DNA of 64,000 nucleotides from Eutreptiella sp. 'Long Island Sound 2002' (GCA_964036045.1 OZ038387.1:20413348-20477347); one strand, 5' to 3'; positions 23,786-34,947 are shown, counted from the first letter of the stretch. Notes: generated from the letters alone by a model not told the origin. Made by a program: numbers and translations.

Positions 23786-24190
23786 TGCTGCCTTGCGTTG
23801 GCACTAGGGGATGCAGTTGTTGAGCAGGCCTTTTCTCAGCTCACCCGCCTGCTTGCTCCCCAACGGCTGCGCACCAGCACCAGCACCAAATTGGTTGAGC
23901 AATTTCTGTTTTCGGCGCTGGACAGTGTACCCTGGACAGAGTATAATTTTGACACTGTCTGGGAAGACATGCACACCAATGCGCGACATGCACGCTTCCG
24001 GTTTGCACGTACTGATTGTGGTGTCCAGAAGTCCAAGGGGAAGGGCAAGCAGATGCCCAAGGATGCGAACGGGGGTACAAGTATGAAAAGGAAGCGGTCT
24101 GAAGACTCCTCAAGTGAGGACAGTGATTCTTCAGATTTCTCAAGCTCCTCCGATTCATCCTGTGACTCAAGCAGTGACAACAATGAATAG
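23786..24190 (+). pseudogene. Transposase-like C-terminal exon with acidic Ser/Asp tail
   Basis: A possible acceptor (CTCTTTTGCTAAG) precedes an open frame of about 134 codons ending at TAG 24188-24190. The first part, LGDAVVEQAFSQLTRLLAPQRL, recalls the E(R/Q)AFS.L....R.RL helix of the hAT-family C-terminal dimerisation domain. An aromatic stretch WTEYNFDTVWEDMH follows, then a basic KSKGKGKQ segment. It ends in about 35 residues almost entirely of Ser, Asp and Glu. No N-terminal catalytic part is visible. The hAT link is a motif-level guess. Confidence 0.35.
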
Positions 24191-24789
24191 ACTGCTCATC
24201 TGCTTCAAAAACTTCTGAAATCTGGTCCAATTCTCATGTCTTGTGTACTGCTTTGGTGGCTGGGTGGGTGGGTGGTTGGCTGTCCAACCCCCCCCCCCCC
24301 GTTGGGGGTGGGACATTTCTGGGTCCCTGGGTTTTCCCAAATTCTGGGTGGGTAGGTCTTGAAATTCACCCCCCCCCCCCCCCGTTGATGACCATTTGAA
24401 GCTGTTGATAAGCACATCCCTGATTGAAACCCCCACCAGCCCTGTATGCACGCTCTGCACACCGCGCAAATCCCTCTGGCCCTTGGACCTTCCCTCCTCC
24501 TCATGTGACTTCACATTGTCGCGGCACCGCCCTCTCTTTCACCCGAAGGGCATACGGGTGTATGTTGCGCAAAGCACAGAGCAATGGTATCCTCCAGCAA
24601 CGCATTTTGATTTTGGGATTGTCTGGTTAGGGATTCATTGGTAACAGTGCAGAATGGTTCTTCCCCCCGGCCCCCACCCTCCCTGGACAGTCGCTCCAGT
24701 GTACAGTCATTTGCCCCAAAAAATCACAGCTCCAAAGGAACTGGAGAAGGTTTTTCCTCTGGTCACAATGGATTTGGGTCCTATTGTGA
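24191..24789. other. No gene; C/G tracts and TGGG repeats
   Basis: It holds the second GTGGGACATTTCTGGGTCCC copy (24308) and C16 at 24369-24384. GGGTGGGTGGGTGG at 24262-24275 is a potential G-quadruplex. Confidence 0.45.
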
Positions 24790-24960
24790 TTGTTTGAGAC
24801 AAACCTGATCGTATGAGACAGACAATGGTACATATTGAGGGCGTTAGACAGCCCTTAATACATACGTGTGAGACAGACAGTGAGTGGTGCAGCCTGATCG
24901 CATGAGACAGCCAGTGGTGCATTCTGATTTTGTGAGACAGACAGTGGTACACCTAGGGCC
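24790..24960. repeat. TGAGACAGACAGTGGT degenerate tandem repeat
   Basis: Five TGAGACAG(A/C)CA copies, most followed by GTGGTRCA-like words, with CTGATCGTATGAGACAG-type spacers of 30-50 bp. Confidence 0.75.
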
Positions 24961-25060
24961 TGCGAGGCACCTATCTCTTCTCAGCACCCATGATGCAGGG
25001 AGGCTCATTGGTGTGACTGTTGATGTGCTTTGCTTTCAGAAGATTAGTGTTGTTGTTTAA

Positions 25061-25383
25061 ATGCCAACCAACAACAGCCGGGACCCTGGCTTTCTGCTCC
25101 AAAATTACCCAGCTGACCCTGGCAGCCCCCCGGACAGCCAGGCACCACTGTGTGTTGTATGCCGAGCCGCTTTCTGCACCCCATTCCCTTCTGCGCTAGA
25201 GATTACGTGTCCACACTGTCAGTGGCAGAGGAATGCCTGGCGTCTCTGGTGCATTTCGTGTTGGACATGGTTGAAAGCCTTGAGGGCAAGGACAGCCCCG
25301 GCCCGTCGGTCGCCTCTGAGAACACCTCCGTGGACATGATGAGAATCGGATTGTCTTTTCATCACATTTTCTCAGGTCTCTGA
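25061..25383 (+). pseudogene. Unidentified coding-like fragment with Cys pairs
   Basis: One frame (25061-25210) carries CVVCRAAFC and then ITCPHC, spaced like a treble-clef or zinc-ribbon fragment. The next frame (from about 25190) carries DYVSTLSVAEECLASLVHFVLDMVESLEG, a plausible amphipathic helix. The frame change between them means a broken gene or an unseen intron. No family assigned. Confidence 0.25.
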
Positions 25384-26394
25384 TTTCCCTCGTGATGCAG
25401 TGTCCATTATTTGAATGTGCAAACCTCCCTCTTATTTTTGTGCGCCCAACTGATGGCAGTTTCAGTGCTTTTGTTACGACACAAAACAAATGCCCGAGGA
25501 CATGCACACATCCCTAAACCAAAGCAGGTCGCACAGGCAGGTTGCCAAACACCCGTCTCATGGGCATGGCCGTACCTTACACAACACACAATACCCAATT
25601 GATGGCCCCGCATTAGTTGGTCCCAAAGGGTCTAGGTACTCAGCCAGCCCCTCCAGTGATGCATGGTGTCCTGGTCTTTGACAATGGGTTTACAACTGGC
25701 ACTCTCTGCACCACAGGTCCGGTCTGAACGGTCCGCACACTGCTCTTCTTCTGGTGCCTCCCTCCCCTTGCAACCCCCCCCCCCCCCCTTGGAGGGGAAC
25801 GGTCAGTAGGCCCAAAAAGCATAGAAAATACTAGGCGCCAAAGAAAATTTTTACAAGGCGCCAAATGCGCCGAAGCTGATTTACACTGTGATAATGTGGT
25901 ACAGTTTTGTGGTGCAACCCCCCCCCCCCCCCGGGGGGGAAACCGTCACGACATTGGTGCGGAGATTACAAGGGGGGGGGGGGAAGGTATCACCCAATAC
26001 GTATTTGATAGGACACATTTGATAGGACGTATTTGATAGTGCGTAAAAGATAGTGCATATTAAAGAGTATGGATTTTTAGGACAGAACCACCAACAGTCT
26101 GGAATATTCTGCCCCAAGTTTTAACAACAAGAGCAAAGATTCTGGGGTCTGCCCCCTGGCCTCCTTGCCCCTCCCCAGCAAACCTTTTCGCTGCACCCTC
26201 GTTTGAACTTTAACCAATTTTTGTCTCCACATGCACCAAAATTGTTGTTTTGGTCCAAAAGCACATCTAGTTTTTGTTCAAGATCCATCAGGCCAAAACC
26301 AACAACAATCATGTTGCTGGTTCAAAACCGAAGAAACTCAGTATTTTTCGTCCCATGGGGCTGCAGCAGCCCCTGCATAGGCTGATAATGAAGA
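25384..26394. other. C-tract pair, otherwise anonymous
   Basis: CCTCCCTCCCCTTGCAA before a C16 run at 25757-25790 is roughly the inverse of GGAGATTACAAGGGGGGGGGGGG at 25963-25984. This may be a small C-tract element of about 235 bp, with GGAACGGTCAG and GAAACCGTCACGAC inside. No genes are seen. Confidence 0.35.
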
Positions 26395-26794
26395 TACCCC
26401 CCCCCCTTTGCAATCTCCCACCCCGTGCAATCCCCCCCCCCCCCGGGAGACCGTCACTTCCATGTTTTTCTAGTTAACGTCCATTGCGCTGGTTTGTGTT
26501 GCCCATCTGCCTTACACATGGCCTTGCATTGCTTTCCCATTACTTCAAATCAAGCGCCTGTGTGTGTTCTGTGATATTCTCTCTCCAAAGGCGCTGTATG
26601 GGTGTGTTGTGTTGCTATTTCAGACCGCTGCTTCCTATTTTGGAGAAAACTTCGGACAAGGACCCAGTACCCTTGCAATCCCCCCCCCCCTCCTGGGAGA
26701 CCGTCACTTGGCAACCGTCTCCCCCCCCACCACCCGGGAGACCGTCGCCCGCTAATGGGGGAGATTGCAAGGGGGGCGGGGGGGGGGGGGGGTA
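26395..26794. mobile_element. C-tract terminal-inverted-repeat element, about 400 bp, truncated gene
   Basis: The left end is TA + C12, TTTGCAATCTCCC. The right end is GGGGGAGATTGCAAGGGGGG, G tract, TA. The inner word TTGCAATCTCCC is shared by both ends in inverted form. A leader of about 190 bp (26440-26632) is nearly the same as 40130-40312 in the gene-carrying element and ends in the same TTTCAGACC, but the gene that follows there is missing here. A smaller foldback, 26668-26794 (TACCCTTGCAATCCC...GGGTA), forms the right-hand part. Confidence 0.65.
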
Positions 26795-27227
26795 GCTTTG
26801 TGGCGGATGTGCTTCACACTGCTGCCAAAGGCCCTATTAACAATGTTTTTTTTATCAGCCCCAGCAATCTAACATCACTGGAAAAGTTGTGTTCATATTT
26901 GGGCCCGAGTTGTAATGCTCTTATGGTGTACTACCCCCTCCCTCCCGGCCTGTACCTGAACAGGGCGTAGTACATCGGTAAATGATGCGTGTACTCAAGC
27001 ACGTGGTGTGCACGGTGCAGTGCCCGGTGTGGTGCACACCCTTCATTTGAGGGGGCGAAAACCGTGGCTGTCTGGCTGTCAAGTGTGTGCATTGTGAGTT
27101 TCAGCACTGTGGCATTGGCCATGAGGAATGTGGACATTTTCTAGGCTGCTCTGTGGCCCGTGTACCCTTTGGCCATGTGGCATCTCCCTCCCTGGCGGTG
27201 CCGCTCCCCTTGTGACCCACAGAGCAG
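26795..27227. other. Putative intron or intergenic DNA before the RWD-like exon
   Basis: No gene is recognised. The stretch ends in CCCCTTGTGACCCACAGAGCAG, a plausible acceptor for the next exon. Confidence 0.35.
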
Positions 27228-27414
27228 GGGAGGAAGCACATCAAAGACTGGGCAGCTTCGTACTCGTTAACGGGGGTGTACAAGTTTGGGAAGCCTGGGA
27301 TGGTCTATGTTGAGGGTGTGGCCCAGGAAGTCAATGACTACGTCACAGACTTGAAGCGGCAGAAGGTCCGTGTGTGGTCTGAAGGGGTTTTGGGGTGCGC
27401 GCCGCCGTTCTGCT
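27228..27414 (+). CDS. Exon resembling the C-terminal domain of RWD-domain proteins
   Basis: Directly after an acceptor-like CAG, the frame reads RKHIKDWAASYSLTGVYKFG, then KPGMVYVEG, then a helix VNDYVTDLKRQKVRVW. The order DWA..Y.LTG....GKPG...VEG....V..Y...LK matches what I know of the conserved C-terminal domain (DUF1115) of RWDD2-type proteins, whose role is poorly known. The RWD domain itself would lie in upstream exons and is not visible. The frame ends at TGA near 27412; no clear donor was found, so the 3' boundary is uncertain. Too short to be noticed as a long reading frame, but one of the most host-like pieces in the window. Confidence 0.5.
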
Positions 27415-28631
27415 GATGGTTGGCTTTCAAGAGATTCCCGCAAGAGGGCCGCTCATACCGCGTACATCGAAGTGCCTTCGCCCCCCCCCCCCTGTCCCTC
27501 GCAGCAATTTACATTTCGCTGATTTTGAGGCACGAATTAAACTTGATTTCCCATCCCTATTCCTGGTCTGCGGCCTCTGGCTTCGCAGGTGGTGTACCGA
27601 ATCCCGCCGGAAGTGTTTGCTGGGTTTGGGTCCCCATTCTACTCTCATCGTTCTCAAGTGCCAACAATGCGATCCTGTCGCTAATGCCCGCCTCATGCTG
27701 TGGGCGTTGCTGGACACGGAATGGCTGTTTAGAACGAGCCCCCCGTGACGATGGAGTGGGGCTTTGGGGCCGGGGCTGCACGATGTTGTACACCGCAATA
27801 GTGCCGACGGACCAACTGCACAACAGCACCAACAACCCCCGTTCATGCCCCAGAAACCCCTCTGCTTTACCAAGCTGCCCCAACAAAACACAGCATTCCG
27901 CTGCTGACACGGACAGGCACCCGCCGGCTGCCAGCTGCACGCCCGCCTGCAAGGGACGGCGGGGAATAGCAGCGGCACCTGCCGTCATTTGCCAAGGGGT
28001 TCAGGGGGCAGTGCACGGCAGCCCCAAAAAGATTTTTGTCGGCAGACGCAGAAACATTCTGAGCCCTGTGCCAAGGGGTCGCTCCTGGAGACTTCGGGAG
28101 GTTTGGTTACGGCACCGCAATTTTCCCACAATTATTCACATTTTCCCCGCATTTTTGAATTTCCCCGCAATTTTTTGCCATTGGATTGGACCCTCCCTGA
28201 CCGCACCCCCCCCCCCCCCGGGAATGCAGCCAAATTTCAGGATCTGTTACACTGAACTCTGAGCTCCGGCCCAAATTGTTTTATGAGCTCTTGCGTGGGA
28301 TATGTGTCGAATGTGTGAAGGCCAAAGGAGCCTTGCGGGGCTTCACAGGTCACACCTGCAGTAAATTTTGATGCTGCTTGGGTATTTTGGTGCTGCCGGT
28401 TCTGTTTTTTTTGGGTGCGGGTCATGTTGCATTGGCGCTGAGTCCATTATTTTGGTGCTGGTTGCGGTGCTTGGTTCGGGTTGTGTTGTTCATGTGCCGG
28501 TTGTGTCGTGCTGGTGCTGGTTGCGTTGTCGTGCCGCTGGTTCCGTCAGTATGGTGTGGTTAAGGTGCGTGCTTTCGGGCTGTGATTTCGGGCTGGTGGC
28601 GTTGTGACCAGCAGACAATCGAGTGCATGAC
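27415..28631. other. No confident gene; overlapping open frames and GGTGCTGGTTGCG low complexity
   Basis: A 280-codon plus frame (27420-28262) and a 183-codon minus frame (27427-27978) overlap and both lack domains. C13 at 27480 and C15 at 28206 interrupt them. 28370-28560 is a loose GGTGCTGGTTG repeat. Confidence 0.4.
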
Positions 28632-28891
28632 GCAACCTGAACTGCCTGCACAACGCTGAGACCCGCTCCTCAACACACGAGACATACGGCTTTGTGCAGT
28701 GGAAGTCGATCATCCCCAAGACATCGGAGGCCGGCCAGAGCCCCAAGGGCGACCGCATGTCCTTCTGTAAGTTTCGCCAGTTCCACGAGGCCACCGATTT
28801 CGACCATTTCGTCACGCTGCTGCGGAATGCAGGCCTTCCGCACATTGTCAATGAGCTGATGGGCATGGCCATTGTCACCGCTGAGGACTAG
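28632..28891 (+). CDS. Unidentified C-terminal coding segment, GC3-rich
   Basis: The frame is open from after a TGA near 28629 to TAG 28889-28891. Strong C/G third positions (TTC GAC CAT TTC GTC ACG CTG CTG CGG) stand out from the surroundings. The peptide contains YGFVQWKSIIPKT, CKFRQFHEATDFDHF and ELMGMAIVTAED. Its base composition resembles the LINE ORF1 at 18-19 kb and the 58-kb gene. It may be a retroelement ORF end or a last exon. Family unknown. Confidence 0.4.
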
Positions 28892-29879
28892 ACCGAGCCG
28901 GACAAACGAATGACAGGGGCTCGTATTGTGCAGCGCAGTCCACACGCGCTCGTCCGGAGGCGTGTTGTCCGATTCATGGCCTCTGCAGACAGCGGGTTCT
29001 AATGAACAACAGGAAGACGATCAACAAAGTGACTCAGCTCACGGACTGAAATACTTTCGTGCTCATTGCCCTCCCCCACATTGGCCACATGCTTGAACCC
29101 CTGTCGGGCACCATTGCGCACCATGAATGTTGAGCCCGCGGATTCGGGGTCGTTCCGCGCATGTCACAACATCCGAAGTATGTGGTCGGCGGCGCCTTGG
29201 GGTTGCTCCTTTGTGCAAGTCTCCCAGACTCAATCCGACGCAGCGGACTTGTGTGCACTAGGAACAGCTCTTGTAGTGTGTGCCCCATCGCCCATCTCGA
29301 TGTCTCCCACGTCCTTGCACCTGGTGACAATGCTTGGCTGTATGGAGGGACGGAGGCAGCTACTGGTGCCACCGCCCAGCACCTACTCATCCGCCCAGCA
29401 CCGGAAACCTGTGGTGCCAGTGTGCTGCTCTTGCAAAGTGCTGCCCTATCGACAAAATGCATAGCGGCTGACCTTCAGAGAATTCATAGTTGTCGTGGAT
29501 TAGAAAGCGTAGAGACATCTTTCATACTCCAAGACCGAAATCGGGATACCATGCTACCCGACACTCAGAAGGGGGCTCGTCAGGCGCTTTTCTAGTAGCA
29601 CCGACCATTTATGCCCACCATCAAGTTATTTTGGTCGGGGCACGCTGGACACAGTTGCTCCCACAATAACCCACATCCTCTGCCGTGATATGTGGTGTGC
29701 AATGCATGGGCTTGGTTCCCCTGTAAGCAACATGAGGCACGAATCACTGATCACTGCCTTCACGGGCACCGCATAGGGGGTGTGTGTGCCCACAATGTAC
29801 AGGGGTGGGTGGGTTTGTGGTTAATTTATTTCTACCCGAGACAGCAAAAGTTACATAACCATTTCGCTCCTCCCCAAGA
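28892..29879. other. No gene recognised with confidence
   Basis: A plus frame from ATG 29161 to 29595 (144 codons) has acceptable composition (GGALGLLLCASLPDS...) but competes with a minus frame over 29034-29462. Neither has a known domain. Confidence 0.35.
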
Positions 29880-30055
29880 CGGCAGGGTTTGCGCAGCCAT
29901 TCACCCCTGAGGCGGCAGGGGTTACACAGCCATTTGATTTCACCTGAGGACAGCAAAAGTTACAGAGCCCTTTCACTTCTCCACAAGACCGCAGGGGTTA
30001 CATGGCCAGTTTGTTTCCCCCAAGATGGCAGGGGGTGTGCGGCCATTTTGCTTCA
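29880..30055. repeat. About 45-bp repeat, GGCAGGGGTTACACAGCCATTT
   Basis: Four to five imperfect units of CAAGACGGCAGGG(G)TT...GCAGCCATTT. A diverged outlier, GGCAGGGGTTATGCAGCCAT, is at 37165-37185. Confidence 0.7.
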
Positions 30056-30235
30056 CCCAAGACAGAAAATGAAAACATTGTCTGTGTTCATTGCCTCAGT
30101 AGTGATACATCTAAAGAGAATGACACAGAAAATGAACACATTATTTGTGTTTTTTGCCTCAACGGTGAAGCATCTAAAGAGAATGACATTCTCATATCTG
30201 AAGGTGCACATTCTCCCACATTTGGTTGGCACTAG
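30056..30235 (+). pseudogene. PHD-finger-like fragment with internal duplication
   Basis: The frame reads ENENIVCVHCLSSDTSKEND, then repeats it as ENEHIICVFCLNGEASKEND, then ILISEGAHSPTFGWH and a stop at 30233-30235. C..C followed by KENDIL.(C)EG.H is the pattern of the first half of a PHD zinc finger, but the positions of the next two cysteines hold Ser and Ala. The 60-bp duplication also exists at DNA level (AGAAAATGAA..CATT..TGTGTT). It looks like a decayed finger; chance resemblance is possible. Confidence 0.3.
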
Positions 30236-31075
30236 CTGTGCTTGACTCCTCCACTCCAGGCGATTCCTATGCAAGCTGGTAGTGTCCAGAGTTTGTCTCT
30301 GCAGCACCCTTTACTTAAATGCTGGTCGTGCCACTGGTCAAATCAAAAATATACACGTTTAGGGATGTGTCGCAACTTCCACTTATTGCGTTGGTAGCGG
30401 GCGATGTTGACCAGCACTGGGGCGCACAAAAGGAAAGCAGTCAGGCGGCGGCTCCAATGCAGTATCACAAATTCGAAGAGGAATTGAGGCGGTGGCAAAA
30501 CGAAAGCCCATGCAAAAAGATCTTGCCAGGCTATGCGCGCTGCGGCAGGATGATGCCAGCAATCTCCTGCCCAAACCACTGCTCTCTGCTCCTCTACCCC
30601 CCTGCCTAGTCACGCAGTTTCTCTTGCCCTGCAGCGCCCTGCCGTGCCTAGCAGTGCACGCACTGCCCTGCCATGCAAGCTCTGCCTGCCCGGCCCTGCC
30701 CATGTGCCCTGCAAAGGCTTCCAACACCCTGCTCGTCTGCCATGGAGAGGGACAGGGGGAGGCAGCCCATGTGACATCCTTCCGCCTCTTGGCCAGCGCT
30801 TACTGGCCAAGTGTGTCATCAGAAAAGGCCCCCAGTAGCTTCCACTCCGCTCTGAGACAGGGCTCTTACAGAGTCTTGGCCCCCTGGACTGGCGCCTGTT
30901 TGCACTTCTTGAGCCTGTACTTTTGTAGAGGCCACTTCAAAGAATACTGCCCAAAAGATGCCGAGGACGCCACAGGAGCTCGCATGCACGGAATTGCCAC
31001 TGCACAGGAGGGAACCGGGTGGAGCCCAACTCCAGCTCCACTCAATCACATTTCCCTGCTTGATGCCCTAGTCAC
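30236..31075. other. No gene recognised
   Basis: Frames of 96-241 codons on both strands overlap between 30319 and 31217 and are driven by a CCTGCC/GCCCTG-rich patch at 30620-30720. Confidence 0.35.
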
Positions 31076-31292
31076 TAATTGTTGGAGCCTGACTCATTGG
31101 TATGCTGAAAATGTGCACCAGAGCATGTTGTCCTGGTGTGTCCAATTTTCGCCGCCAAGAGTTCTATGGAATGCTTGCACGGCTAAATTGTTGGAGCCTG
31201 ACTCATTGGTACACTGAAAATGTGCACCAGAGCATCCCATTGTCCTCGTTAGTCCAATTTTGACCGCCTCGAGTTCCAATGCATGCTTGCAC
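31076..31292. repeat. 109-bp direct duplication
   Basis: TTGTTGGAGCCTGACTCATT begins at 31080 and again at 31189. The rest of each unit (GAAAATGTGCACCAGAGCAT, GTCCAATTTT.CCGCC) matches with few changes. Confidence 0.85.
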
Positions 31293-32769
31293 TGCGGGCA
31301 GCTCCCATCACTGGCTGAGACTGTTTATTCAGTGTGCCCTACAGGGTCAGGGCCTGCGGTCCACCCTGCGTTAGTGATACGTGGCGAACATGGTTGACAG
31401 CAATACACCTCGAACAGGCAGAATCTTTTACCCCAAACAGCTTGGCATACCCAACCCCAAAACAGGTTTGCGCACTCCTGCTTTCATCCATATCTTACTC
31501 AACAAGCATGGCACTGCAAACAAGAAAACAGTGAAAGTACTGCAATTAGTGCAAGAAAATGAGCACAGCCTGGCATTGGTGGCGTCCTACTGAATGTGTT
31601 GCTGGGGTGGGTGGGTTTTCAACTGCGGGATGGGGGAGTGGGGGGGCGATAGAGCCCTGTGGCCCCGCTCCTCAATTGACGGGACCCCTAAAAACCAACC
31701 CAGGGACTGCTGTGATTCCGAAGGTGGTGGTATTTGTGTTTCAGGGCACTTGGTCCACAGTCAATTCTGGCCACACATGTGTGATGTGTGGCCTTCCATG
31801 AGAACCACAGGCGCTACTAGGAGTTAAGAACCACAGACAGAGACAGAGTCACCGTCACAGTGAAATTCAGAGTGATGAGTTAGAGCCTTAGCTAGGGCTG
31901 GAGTCTGAATCAGAGCTTGAGTCGGAGCTAGAACAACAGAGGTAGAGCCAGAGGTAGCAGAAGCACCTGTCCTAGCCCTTGATAATGCATAGGTAGGATC
32001 AACCAAACGGCTACCCTGCCTGCCCTGTGCAGAGCAAGCGTTAAATCAACACTAGTCAACGGCCATTTGACCAGTGACCAGTACCTTGGATATTTTGGTG
32101 TATTTTGATGTCTGAAGTTGACGAACACCCAAAGTGACAAGAATCCAGGAACTTGCAAAAGCAAGACAGCCCACAACCTTCCCCAAGCAATGCAGAAATA
32201 TGAAAAAACACAAATAAACATCAATAAACATTGATAAACGACGGTGGTTCCCGAAAATCCGTGTTTTTGAAAAATAAGAATTCACCACAGCAGAGCTGTG
32301 CATCAAACCCTCAAAGTACTCAGAGCCATGCAACATCCATGATCGTCTACATTCAGAATGCACCATGCACACATTGCATTTATGCTGCCTACATGCTGTG
32401 ACCGATTGGTAGGATTTTCTGGTATATGTCAGTGATTGTTGACATCGCACAAGTGAACACAGGCACACATTCTAATGGAGGTTTCAGTGCCATGGTGCCA
32501 AAAGACAGGCATTTCCTTTGCAAAGGTACATTGTGCCACTGAATAGGCTGCAAATGGCAATTTCCAGGACATTTGTAGGGGCCATTTGGCTAAACGGGCC
32601 TTCCAATATTCATAGGAAAATCTGAAAACTGTAGATCCTGAAACTCTTGAAATTTAGGCTGAAAGCTAGGCTGGAATCTAGGCTGAAGCACTTTTTTGTC
32701 GAAATTTCTGAAACTGATTCTTTTTGATAGTATGTTGCATTGGTGCACATAAGGGGGGGGGGGGGGGAT
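31293..32769. other. Anonymous; possible short coding fragment at 31390-31593
   Basis: ATG 31390 opens a 67-codon frame (DSNTPRTGRIFYPKQLG ... KTVKVLQLVQENEHSLALV) with natural composition but no recognisable domain. 31830-31990 is GAGCTAGAGTC-type low complexity. The rest shows nothing. Confidence 0.3.
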
Positions 32770-32945
32770 GGTTTCAAGTACAATGCGGATGCGGCATGCT
32801 TGAGGGCATTAGAGAAGGGTACTCTGCATAAGTGGACGGTGCCAGAGCTTCAAGCAATTTGTAGGAAGCATGAGCCGCCCATGCGAGAGAGGAAGGTGGA
32901 CCTAGTGCTTGTGCCAATAGTGAGCACAATGTGGGTTGTGGTCCC
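32770..32945 (+). pseudogene. SAP-domain-like fragment
   Basis: Right after a G16 run the frame encodes ADAACLRALEKGTLHKW, then TVPELQAICRKHEPPMRERK, then VDLV. This fits the helix-extended loop-helix of SAP DNA-binding domains (L..LTV.ELK..C...GLP.SGKK.DLV). The frame runs on into hydrophobic sequence without relatives, and the left side is cut by the G tract. It is probably a fragment of a gene captured by repeats. Confidence 0.4.
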
Positions 32946-32989
32946 AGCGATGCCACCTTTTTTGTTGATATGTGGGTCTCTCTACATTA

Positions 32990-33057
32990 CTACACCCCTC
33001 TCCCCTTAAATCTAGCTAACAACAAGCAACAAGCAACACACAAACAACAACAACAGC

Positions 33058-33122
<65 letters not shown>

Positions 33123-34074
33123 GCATGTCATGATTCCGTTTTGGCCATTGCTCTTTCCCAACATTTGTGGGCTCTACTCTACTCTAGCCATCCTAGGGCG
33201 CGGGTGGTACCCAGTAGGTACACAACACCTGTGGCTTGATTTCCTCGTGTTAGAGAGCCCTTTGGAGCCCTCCAACTAGACAATATGTCCGAGAAACACC
33301 CAAAAAGGCCCCAAAAAGCGCCAAAATCTACGCGGATTGGCCGCAGCTAGCCCCAAACCAAGAACATGCCATATCTTGGGCTACACAGCTCAAAATGTGA
33401 TTCAAAGGGCACCAAATCCACCTACAAAACCCCACTTTTTGTGGTTTCAACCCCTCGGAATTGCTCAAGCGGACGCCTACTAGTGCCCGCTGACCCTGTA
33501 CTAGTATAATAAGCTGCAAGCTCAAGCCCGAACAAGTGGAGTGCCAAAATGGGTCAAGGATTGGGGTAAAGAAATGATTTTTTCCAAAAATGATACTAGT
33601 CCATGTGGGATTCCAAAACAAGTGGTTTTAGCCCATTTTGAGCCCGTGGTGGCCCGTTTTGGCCCTCCAAAACTGCCAACTGCCTTGAAAATGGGCCCCT
33701 TTGGGACCGTAAATGGGTCACAATGGGTCAAAAAGGCGCTTTTTCAAAAATCATCATGGAGCATTCAGTATGTACAAACAATGAAATGACGCCGTTTTAA
33801 GCTTGTTTTGAGCCATTTTGGCAGATCAAAAGTCCAAAACCCCCTTGAAAATGGGCCATATTGGGACCAAAAGTGGGTCAAAAATGAGTCAAAAACGTGT
33901 TTTTTCCAAAAGGGATGCTAGACCACTTAGGGTACACAAAGGGGGTGAGTTGAGCCCGTTTCGGACTTGTTTTGGCCAATTTTAGCCCCTGTAGCCACGT
34001 GAAGGCACCAATTTGTACACCAGTGATCCCAAAGCCCTACTCCAGGGCCACCTAGAGTTGGGGAGAGGGGCGTA
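32990..34074. mobile_element. TIR element, about 1.1 kb (TACACCCCTCTCCCC ends)
   Basis: The left end, CTACACCCCTCTCCCCTTAAATCTAGC, is matched in inverted form by GAGTTGGGGAGAGGGGCGTAG at 34054-34074; even the outer TCTCTA.ATTAC words correspond. Inside are a (CAA)n tract and long stretches of CAAAATGGGTCAAAAA-type words. Relatives: 53949-54480 has the same left end and the CGTTTTGGCCATT...GGGCTCTACTCTACTCTAGCCAT block; 35500-36300 is an inverted copy of the middle. No transposase is recognisable, so it is presumably non-autonomous. Confidence 0.65.
33035..33122. repeat. (CAA)n microsatellite
   Basis: About 27 CAA/AAC units, lying just inside the left end of the TIR element; translates as poly-Gln in one frame. 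In the relative at 54.0 kb the same position holds a GCAA/CAAG repeat. Confidence 0.95.
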
Positions 34075-34082
34075 GATTAGAG

Positions 34083-34087
34083 ATACA

Positions 34088-34139
<52 letters not shown>

Positions 34140-34145
34140 GAGATC
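34083..34145. repeat. (AC)n(AG)n compound microsatellite
   Basis: Eleven AC units followed by about 14 AG units, immediately outside the TIR element's right end. Confidence 0.95.
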
Positions 34146-34947
34146 AATAATGATCTACTCGGGTTGTGCGACCCTTTGCTTCTTTCATTCATGTAAGATT
34201 CATCGCTCTTGGGGGTTGCATCTTGGTGGCTTTCAAGGTGATTTATTTGCTCCCTTGTCGACACTTGTACCACTGACTAAGGAAATTCGGGTGGTCAAAT
34301 AATGCAAAACCGAATTTCTTGGAAAGATTTGGACCGATTGATGTTGCATGTGGATTTTTTAGGGTGGCAACCAACGGTTGAAGACATGTGGTACACGTGG
34401 TCTTTTTAGACCAGCGTCGCTGGGCGAACATGTAGTGGATCAATTGCTAGACTCCAACCAAGGACAACGTTGGTTGAGCAACACCACACAAGGGTAGTGG
34501 CCACGGCACAATTCTCTAGGCCTGCTTTGGGTCAAAATGTCTCTGCTACCCGTGAGGGGTTCTAGGCTGGTATTTGATCTAGTGATTGGCCGGGGGGGGG
34601 GGGGCGACTCCACGGCTCCTAGGACGCCAACTACCCCCCCCCCTCCCCCCCCCAGGGGCCTCTGGCCAACAGTTAGTTGCCAAAGGTGTCGCCCTCAGGC
34701 GTCCAGGGGCGCCAAAGGCGCCCGACGCTCGATGAACACGAAAGGTGCCCTAAGGAAAATTTTGTCCACTTTGCACCCCAACACTATCCTTAAACCCAGC
34801 CTTGACTCTAACGCCCACCCCCAACCCTCAGCCTACTCCTAACCCTGCACCTACACCTAATCAAGACTGAAAATTGGGACCGAGCTGGTGGGGGAGGGAA
34901 CATCAGCTATGACTGGTGAGGGACATCAAGAATCATTCACACATTGG
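34146..34947. other. Anonymous; C/G tracts and CCTAACCC-like words
   Basis: G14 at 34590 and C10/C9 runs at 34634-34652 are followed by AGGGGCCTCTGGCCAACAGTTAGTTG, a word that recurs at 36902-36928 after the longest C run. 34775-34865 is rich in CCAACCCT/CCTAACCC words. Confidence 0.45.

Noticed and set aside
27420-28262. 280-codon plus-strand frame
   Set aside because: It overlaps a similar minus frame, crosses two C tracts and has no domain.
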